Shown in pieces: positions 50,870-56,069 of a stretch of DNA of 56,069 nucleotides (the stretch's first letter is position 1; every line of letters begins with the position of its first letter). This DNA is from an uncultured Clostridia bacterium (lineage in GTDB: Bacteria > Bacillota > Clostridia > Christensenellales > Borkfalkiaceae). The stretch covers positions 1-56,069 of the forward strand of contig CANQTD010000009.1 of the NCBI GenBank assembly GCA_947626685.1. The letters are read 5' to 3'. A model generated the notes under the pieces. The model worked only from the letters and a program-made list of their open reading frames with translations. It was not told the DNA's origin and made no database searches. The position numbers and the translations under genes were made by a program.

Positions 50870-52720
50870 ATGAAAAAGAAAGTCAATCGTACTTATATCG
50901 GCGGACAGGCCGTCATTCAGGGCGTCATGATGCGGGGAAGATCGGGCATGGCGACCGTCGTGCGCGACGATAACGGCGAATACCAGATGGAAGCGGTGCG
51001 CATCGCGCCGTACGGAAAGCGTCCCGTCTGGCAGCGCATTCCCTTTGTGCGCGGGGTCGTCAGTTTCGTCTCCTCTCTCGTCGGAGGGATGCGCGCGCTC
51101 ACGCGGAGCGCGGAGGCGGCCTACACGGGGGAAGAGGAGAGCAAGAGCAAGCTCTCCCGCTGGATGGAAGAGCATCTCAAGATCGGCGTGGGGGACATCA
51201 TCAGCACCGTCTCGGTGGTGCTCGGGGTGGTGATCGCCGTCGCCCTCTTCATCTGGCTTCCCCAATTTCTCACCGACCTCATCGCAGGGGCCGCGCCCGC
51301 CGTCGGCAAGACGCAGATGTACGGACTGTGGTACTACCTCATCGAGGGCGGGTTCCGACTTGCGGTGTTCCTCTCCTATATCGCGTTTACGCTCATCTTC
51401 AGATCGCTGCGCGAGACCTATATGTGTCACGGCGCGGAACACATGACCATCAACTGCTATGAATACGGCTTGCCGCTCACGGTGGAGAACGTGCGCGGCT
51501 GTTCCCGCATGCACGACAGATGCGGAACGACCTTCCTCTTCATCGTGCTCATCATCTCCATCCTCGTGTTCGCGGCCGCGAGCATCCCCGTGAACATGCT
51601 CTATGCGCAGTGGGGCCTTCCCGCGGAAGGGGTTCTGGAACACATTCTCGCCATCGTCTTGAAACTTCTGCTCCTGCCCTTCGTGGCAGGCATCTCCTAC
51701 GAAGTGCTCAAACTGCTCTCCTTCTCCGATTCTCCCGTCCTGCTCCCCCTCAAAGCTCCCGGGTATCTTCTGCAAAAGCTCACGACCCGCAAGCCCACCG
51801 ACGAGCAGATCGAGTGCGCGATCCGCGCCTTCGAGAAGGTGCGCGAGATGGACGCAGACCCCGACGTGCCCGTCAAACTCTTCGCGACGGAGACCAAGCT
51901 CTCCAAGCTCTCCGCCGTCATGAAGAAGAGCTTTTCGGAGCGCAAGATCGACGGATCGGACGCGGAATGGATCCTCTCGCTCACCCTCAAGATCCCGCGC
52001 AGCGCGCTCTCGGAGGAGCGGGTCGTCTCCCGCGCCGAGTGCAAGGCGATCCTCGACGTGTTCGAACAGCGTCTCACGGGCAGGCCGCTGTGGTACATCT
52101 ACGGCGACACCGAATTTTACGGCTACACCTTCAAAGTGGACGAGCGGGTGCTCATTCCCCGTCCCGAGACGGAGATCCTCGTGCGCGAGGCGGTCGCCTC
52201 CCTGAACGCGGGGGACAGCATGCTCGACCTGTGTACGGGAAGCGGCGCGGTCGCCATCGCCGCGGCATGCGAGGCGGCGAAGAGCAAGTCGGTCTCCGTG
52301 ACGGCGGCGGACATCAGCGAGGACGCCCTCGAAGTCGCCCGCGAGAACGCCCGCATCAACAAGGCGAACGTCAACTTCATCAAGAGCGATCTCTTCTCCG
52401 CCATATACGGACGGTACAACGTGATCACCGTCAATCCGCCCTATGTCAGGACGGCGGAGATCGCCTCCCTTCCCAAAGACGTGCGCGACTTCGAACCGCG
52501 GATCGCGCTCGACGGCGGCGAGGACGGGCTCGACTTCTACCGCCGCATCGCCTCGGAAGCGGTGCGCTATATCGTCCGCGGCGGGATCGTCATCCTCGAA
52601 TGCGGCGAAGATCAGGCGCAGGAGATCGTAAAAATCTTTCAGGCGGCGACGCACTGCGACTACGCGATGGTCGTCAAAGATCTCGCGGGCGTGGAACGCG
52701 TCGTCAAAATAGGTTTCTGA
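50870..52720 (+). CDS. Fusion of DUF1385 (YqhQ) membrane protein and PrmC release-factor methyltransferase
   Basis: A 616-residue fusion. Residues 1-320 are DUF1385: [14 protein letters not shown], membrane helices near 110-132, 150-172, 210-232 and 245-265, and the His/Cys-rich block [15 protein letters not shown]...[10 protein letters not shown]. Residues about 330-360 are a linker. Residues about 365-616 are PrmC, with the N-terminal helical domain, the AdoMet loop [13 protein letters not shown] (about 455) and catalytic NPPY (522-525). PrmC methylates the GGQ glutamine of release factors. The two genes are usually separate neighbours in Firmicutes; the frame is continuous here. prfA starts at its last base. 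Confidence 0.92.
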   Translation: MKKKVNRTYIGGQAVIQGVMMRGRSGMATVVRDDNGEYQMEAVRIAPYGKRPVWQRIPFVRGVVSFVSSLVGGMRALTRSAEAAYTGEEESKSKLSRWMEEHLKIGVGDIISTVSVVLGVVIAVALFIWLPQFLTDLIAGAAPAVGKTQMYGLWYYLIEGGFRLAVFLSYIAFTLIFRSLRETYMCHGAEHMTINCYEYGLPLTVENVRGCSRMHDRCGTTFLFIVLIISILVFAAASIPVNMLYAQWGLPAEGVLEHILAIVLKLLLLPFVAGISYEVLKLLSFSDSPVLLPLKAPGYLLQKLTTRKPTDEQIECAIRAFEKVREMDADPDVPVKLFATETKLSKLSAVMKKSFSERKIDGSDAEWILSLTLKIPRSALSEERVVSRAECKAILDVFEQRLTGRPLWYIYGDTEFYGYTFKVDERVLIPRPETEILVREAVASLNAGDSMLDLCTGSGAVAIAAACEAAKSKSVSVTAADISEDALEVARENARINKANVNFIKSDLFSAIYGRYNVITVNPPYVRTAEIASLPKDVRDFEPRIALDGGEDGLDFYRRIASEAVRYIVRGGIVILECGEDQAQEIVKIFQAATHCDYAMVVKDLAGVERVVKIGF

Positions 52721-53781
52721 TGCTCAAACGTCTCGAAGAAATTTCCGCGCGCTACGACGCGCTCTCACGGCAGCTCTCCGCCCCCGACGCGTATTTAGGG
52801 GCGGATTTTGCAAAGCTCTCAAAGGAGCGCGCCGAGCTCTCCGAGGTCGTGGAGAGCTACCGCGCCTACAAAAAGACGGAGGAGGAGATGAACGCCGCCT
52901 TCGCCGAGGCGGAGAAGGAGACGGAGGAGATGAGAGAGCTCTTTCTCGGGGAGGGGTATGCCCTCAAAGAAAAGCTCCGCGCGATGGAGGAAGAACTCAA
53001 AGTCCTCCTTCTTCCCAAAGATAAGAACGACGAGAGGAGCTGCACGCTCGAGATCCGCGCGGGGGCGGGCGGCGAGGAGGCCGCGCTCTTCGCCTACGAG
53101 CTCTACCGCATGTACATGGGGTACTGCGAAAAACACCGCCTGAAATGGGAGGTCGCCGACATGAACGAGACCGAGCTCGGCGGCGTGAAGGAAGCGATCG
53201 TGCTCATCGGCGGAAAGAACGCCTACAAACGCCTCAAATACGAGAGCGGGGTGCACCGCGTCCAGCGGGTGCCCGAGACCGAATCGCAGGGGCGCATCCA
53301 CACTTCGACGTGCACCGTCGCCGTCCTTCCCGAAGCGGAGGAAGTCGAGGCCGAGATCAAAGACGAGGACATCCGCGTCGACCTGTTCCGCTCGAGCGGC
53401 GCGGGCGGGCAGAAGGTCAACAAGACGGAGACCGCCATCCGCATCACCCACTTTCCCACGGGCATCGTCGTGACCTGTCAGGACGAACGCAGCCAGCTCA
53501 AAAACAAGGAAAAGGCGTTCCGCGTGCTCAAATCGCGGCTTTACGACTACTATTCGAGCCGTGCGAGCGGGGAGGAGGCGGCAAACCGCAAGAGCCTCGT
53601 CGGAACGGGGGACCGCAGCGAGCGCATCCGCACCTATAACTTCCCGCAGAGCCGCATCACCGACCACCGCATCGGGCTCTCCCTTCACAATATGGAGGAA
53701 TTTCTCTCGGGCGACCTCGACGAGATGATCGACGCCCTCGCCCGCGCGGATACCGAACGCCGCCTTGCGGGAAGCGATTGA
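52720..53781 (+). CDS. prfA: Peptide chain release factor 1
   Basis: A 353-residue RF1 that reads UAA and UAG. The PxT anticodon-like motif is PET in [13 protein letters not shown] (about 181-193), and the catalytic GGQ is in [15 protein letters not shown] (about 226-240). The N-terminal coiled region and C-terminal domain are complete. Its ATG overlaps the last base of the prmC fusion stop (TGATG), so factor and methylating enzyme are made together. Confidence 0.97.
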   Translation: MLKRLEEISARYDALSRQLSAPDAYLGADFAKLSKERAELSEVVESYRAYKKTEEEMNAAFAEAEKETEEMRELFLGEGYALKEKLRAMEEELKVLLLPKDKNDERSCTLEIRAGAGGEEAALFAYELYRMYMGYCEKHRLKWEVADMNETELGGVKEAIVLIGGKNAYKRLKYESGVHRVQRVPETESQGRIHTSTCTVAVLPEAEEVEAEIKDEDIRVDLFRSSGAGGQKVNKTETAIRITHFPTGIVVTCQDERSQLKNKEKAFRVLKSRLYDYYSSRASGEEAANRKSLVGTGDRSERIRTYNFPQSRITDHRIGLSLHNMEEFLSGDLDEMIDALARADTERRLAGSD

Positions 53782-53836
53782 CGCGTTTCCCCCATACCAT
53801 GTCCGCGATCTGGCGTCGTTTTTCAGTAAAATCTCG

Positions 53837-53881
53837 CCGCCCATCCCGTCTGCCGTGCCGCACGGCGGACGGGATGGGCGG
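53837..53881. repeat. 45-nt near-perfect palindrome after prfA
   Basis: CCGCCCATCCCGTC (53837-53850) pairs with GACGGGATGGGCGG (53868-53881). Inside, GCCGTG and CACGGC pair around CCG, with a single mismatch (T53851/G53867). No T-run follows. Probably a transcript-end hairpin of the rpmE-prmC-prfA unit; the bare CATACCATGTCCG motif lies 30 bp upstream. Confidence 0.85.
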
Positions 53882-53928
53882 CGGCAAACTTCTTTGGTAA
53901 AAAAATTTTTTTATTTTACGCAAATCTC

Positions 53929-53957
53929 TTGAAAAAAACACAGAAAACTGATAGAAT
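53929..53957 (+). promoter_or_regulatory. Promoter of the small P-loop gene
   Basis: TTGAAA (53929-53934), 17-bp spacer, TAGAAT (53952-53957). AAAAGGAGG precedes the ATG at 54000. Confidence 0.72.
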
Positions 53958-53999
53958 GATTGTAGAAAGAGAGCCGAAAGGCATGAAAAGGAGGATCGT

Positions 54000-54407
54000 A
54001 TGATCAAAATCATCTGCGGACCGAAGGGAAGCGGGAAAACCAAGCACATCATTGATACGGCAAACAACCACGTCGCGGATGCAAAGGGCCATCTTATTTT
54101 CATCACCGACACGAAGAGATACATGTACGATCTAAAGCGTGACATCCGTTTCATTGACGTCACCGACTATCAGATCGCGGGCGAGGACGCGCTCTGCGGC
54201 TTCATCAAGGGCGTGATCGCGGGCAATTACGACAACGAGTACATCTATGTGGACGGCGTCGCGCGCGTCGCGGGCAAAGACCTCAAAGATATGGCGCAGC
54301 TCTTCTACATGCTCGACCGCGTCTCCGAGGAGAGAGGGCTCCAGATCTGGATCACTTGCAGCTGTTCGGAGGAAGAGCTCCCCGATTACGCAAAGAAATA
54401 TCTGTAA
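54000..54407 (+). CDS. Small P-loop NTPase-like protein, Clostridia-specific type
   Basis: A 135-residue protein with Walker A GPKGSGKTK (residues 7-15) and a Walker B-like strand EYIYVDGV (about 79-86). It is often labelled a twitching-motility PilT protein in Clostridial genomes, but it lacks the PilT secretion-ATPase features (no His or Asp boxes) and no pilus genes are nearby. The fold is a minimal P-loop domain with two C-terminal Cys (TCSCSEEE). Function unknown. Precedes thrC by 57 bp. Confidence 0.75.
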   Translation: MIKIICGPKGSGKTKHIIDTANNHVADAKGHLIFITDTKRYMYDLKRDIRFIDVTDYQIAGEDALCGFIKGVIAGNYDNEYIYVDGVARVAGKDLKDMAQLFYMLDRVSEERGLQIWITCSCSEEELPDYAKKYL

Positions 54408-54464
54408 TGTTCCCCCGGCCCGCGTTGCGGGTCGGCGTCATACATCCACCTCGAGAGGGACACT

Positions 54465-55955
54465 ATGTATTTTATCAGCACAAGAGGGGGAGAGCGCGTT
54501 ACGGGCGCGGAGGCCGTCGTCAAGGGCTTTGCGCAGGATGGCGGGCTGTTCGTCCCCGAAACGCTTCCCGGAATGTCCGCGGAGGACTTTGAGGCGCTGC
54601 TTTCGATGGACTATCCCGAACGCGCCGCCTTTTTCCTGCACAAGTTTTTCGGCGAATACGGGGAAGAAGGGCTGCTTTCCGTGCTCCGCGAGGTCTATGC
54701 GCGCTTCGAGGGCGACGACCCCGTTCCCCTCGTCCGCATCGAGAACGGCCTGTATCTGCTCGAACTCTTCCACGGGCCGACGTGCTCCGATAAAGACGTG
54801 TCGGCGGGCATTCTTCCCTACCTCATGCGGGAGGGGATGAAGCTGCTCGGCGCGAAGGAAGAGCTGCTCTCTGTCACCCCCACGAGCGGGGACGCGGGCA
54901 AGGCCGTGCTCGAACGCTTCCGCGACGCAGACGGGATGAGGGCGCTCGTGTTCTATCCCGAAGAGGGCGTCTCCAAGATGCAGAAACTTCAGCTCTGCAC
55001 GCAGGAGGGGAGCAATCTCTCCGTCGTCGCGGTGCGGGGAACGTTCGACGAATGCCAGAATGGGGTAAGGAAAATCTTCGCTTCTGAGAAGTGCAGAAAG
55101 GCCGCCGCGGAGAAGGGGGTGCGCCTCACCACGGCGGGGTCCGCCAACTTCGGCAGGATCGCGCCCATGATCTGCGCCTTCTTTTCGGCATACGCCGATC
55201 TCGTCACGTCCGACCAGATCGGGCAGGGCGACCGCGTGGACGTCTGTCTGCCCGCGGGCAATTTCGGGGAACTCGCCGCCGCGTATTACGCGGTCCGCAT
55301 GGGGCTCCCCGTGGGGAAACTGCTCTTCGCGTGCAACAAGAACAGCGGCCCCGCCGAGCTCTTCCGCACGGGCAATTTCGACGGAAAACGTCCGCTCTAC
55401 CGTACCATGTCCTCCTCGCTCGACCTCATCTGCCCCGTCAATTTGGAGCGGATCCTGTTCGAGATCTCGGGAAGGGACGCCTCCCTCACCGCGGAGCGGA
55501 TGGCGCAGCTTTCGGGCGCGGGCAAGCTCTCCCTTCGCGCGGACGAGCTGAAAACGGTCAAGGAGCTCTTCTGCGCGGACCACACGTCCGAGGACGATAC
55601 GGTGGACTGCATGTACGAGTTCTTTATGGAATACGGCTACCCGATGGACACGCGCACGGGCGTCGCCATGAGCGTGGCGTTGCGGTATATGGAGAAGCAA
55701 AAAGCCGACCCCATGTCCGAAAAACGCCCCATGCTCGTGCTCTCCGTGGCGAGCCCTTACAAGTTCCCGCAAGACGTTCTGTACGCCCTCACGGGCAACG
55801 ACGTGAAGGATTCCTTCAAGGGCGTGAAGCGCATCAACCTGCTCACGGCGATGAAGGTCCCCGAGGCCGTCAAGTCGGTGCGCAACAAGAACGCCGTCTT
55901 TAAGACGACGGTCTCCCCCGAGAAGATCGTGAGCGAGACGCTCGCCTTCATTTGA
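54465..55955 (+). CDS. thrC: Threonine synthase
   Basis: A 496-residue PLP enzyme that makes threonine from phosphohomoserine. N-terminal YFISTRGGER and FAQDGGLFVPE are family landmarks. The PLP-Lys block reads LFHGPTCSDKDVSAG (about 101-115), where most members have GPTxAFKD; the Lys is kept while Ala-Phe is Ser-Asp. TPTSGDAGKAVLE (about 142-154), SANFGRIAPM and PAGNFGELAAAYYA are clear. Length matches the long bacterial type. RBS GAGAGGGA. It acts in the same pathway as the aspartate kinase at 28 kb. Confidence 0.93.
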   Translation: MYFISTRGGERVTGAEAVVKGFAQDGGLFVPETLPGMSAEDFEALLSMDYPERAAFFLHKFFGEYGEEGLLSVLREVYARFEGDDPVPLVRIENGLYLLELFHGPTCSDKDVSAGILPYLMREGMKLLGAKEELLSVTPTSGDAGKAVLERFRDADGMRALVFYPEEGVSKMQKLQLCTQEGSNLSVVAVRGTFDECQNGVRKIFASEKCRKAAAEKGVRLTTAGSANFGRIAPMICAFFSAYADLVTSDQIGQGDRVDVCLPAGNFGELAAAYYAVRMGLPVGKLLFACNKNSGPAELFRTGNFDGKRPLYRTMSSSLDLICPVNLERILFEISGRDASLTAERMAQLSGAGKLSLRADELKTVKELFCADHTSEDDTVDCMYEFFMEYGYPMDTRTGVAMSVALRYMEKQKADPMSEKRPMLVLSVASPYKFPQDVLYALTGNDVKDSFKGVKRINLLTAMKVPEAVKSVRNKNAVFKTTVSPEKIVSETLAFI

Positions 55956-56069
55956 GCGGGGAAAAGAACGTACGACGGGCGCAGAAGCCGCATTTTTGTC
56001 GCTTCCGCGCCTATTTTTTGCGCTTTTTCTCGCCCTCTTAACACAATTTTCATGGAATGCCGCGCTTCA
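55956..56069. other. Window end, no feature seen
   Basis: The last 114 bp contain short T-rich runs and GCG-rich inverted segments (GAAGC...GCTTC near 55984-56008) but no complete terminator, start codon with box, or repeat that I can support. Confidence 0.5.

Noticed and set aside
54000-54407. PilT twitching-motility ATPase
   Set aside because: Only a Walker A and a weak Walker B are present in 135 residues, and there are no pilus genes; the common label is not supported.
54408-54464. T-box or threonine leader attenuator before thrC
   Set aside because: The gap is only 57 bp, with a GC hairpin but no specifier loop, T-box sequence or leader peptide.

Overview
This 56 kb window is a chromosomal segment of a Gram-positive-type bacterium, most likely an uncultured gut member of the class Clostridia. 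The evidence is: a SCIFF peptide with its radical SAM maturase inside a tgt-yajC-secDF-recJ-rel-hemZ cluster, cdaA, an Rrf2-nifS-nifU cluster, rpsF-ssb-rpsR, lipoproteins with lipoboxes, AGGAGG-type ribosome binding sites and sigma-A promoters with 17 bp spacers. The DNA is GC-rich and codon use is uniform across the housekeeping genes. Assignment below class level (for example Christensenellales-like) is a guess. No prophage, integrase, transposase, CRISPR array, rRNA or tRNA was seen.

Layout. 1-4.5 kb: a 149-bp-period repeat, a DinJ/YafQ toxin-antitoxin pair, a small membrane protein and a two-gene operon of secreted SGNH esterase lipoproteins. 4.6-17.9 kb: a co-directional housekeeping block with tgt, yajC, a TIGR04086-like membrane protein, scfA (50 aa), scfB, secD, secF, recJ, rel, an MBL hydrolase and hemZ, closed by a bidirectional terminator. 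17.9-20.7 kb: repeat-rich DNA carrying an XRE repressor divergent from a small lipoprotein, then rpsO and a tandem 160-bp hairpin array in front of pnp. 20.7-29.5 kb: pnp, comEC, holA, cdaA, a 33-aa membrane peptide, a DUF1015 protein and aspartate kinase. 29.5-34.2 kb: an accessory island of lipoproteins paired with XRE regulators. 34.2-43.5 kb, mostly minus strand: the iron-sulphur cluster operon with its probable Rrf2 operator, rpsF-ssb-rpsR, a 1241-aa repeat-rich single-pass membrane protein, and the CCA-adding enzyme. 43.6-50.4 kb: a lipid kinase with a PAS-PP2C phosphatase, then on the minus strand a small membrane protein, a cardiolipin synthase-HAD-phosphodiesterase operon and a zincless MDR dehydrogenase. 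50.5-56 kb: rpmE, a DUF1385-PrmC fusion, prfA, a small P-loop protein and threonine synthase.

How the genes work together. YajC, SecD and SecF are the accessory subunits of the Sec translocon, yet both SecD and SecF here have lost the intramembrane aspartate associated with proton coupling. The SCIFF peptide and its maturase sit between yajC and secD, and the yajC and scfA promoters share a 16-bp block. The PrmC half of the fusion methylates the release factor encoded directly downstream by prfA. NifS and NifU are probably repressed by the co-encoded Rrf2 protein. XRE/lipoprotein units recur three times, two of them with near-identical promoter cores but different palindromic operators.

Repeats take up nearly all intergenic gaps longer than 300 bp. 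There are composite palindromic repeats shared between distant gaps, three copies of a 42-bp GC-rich hairpin, several short tandem arrays, and a 10-mer (ACCATGTCCG) that occurs 11 times where about 0.1 would be expected.
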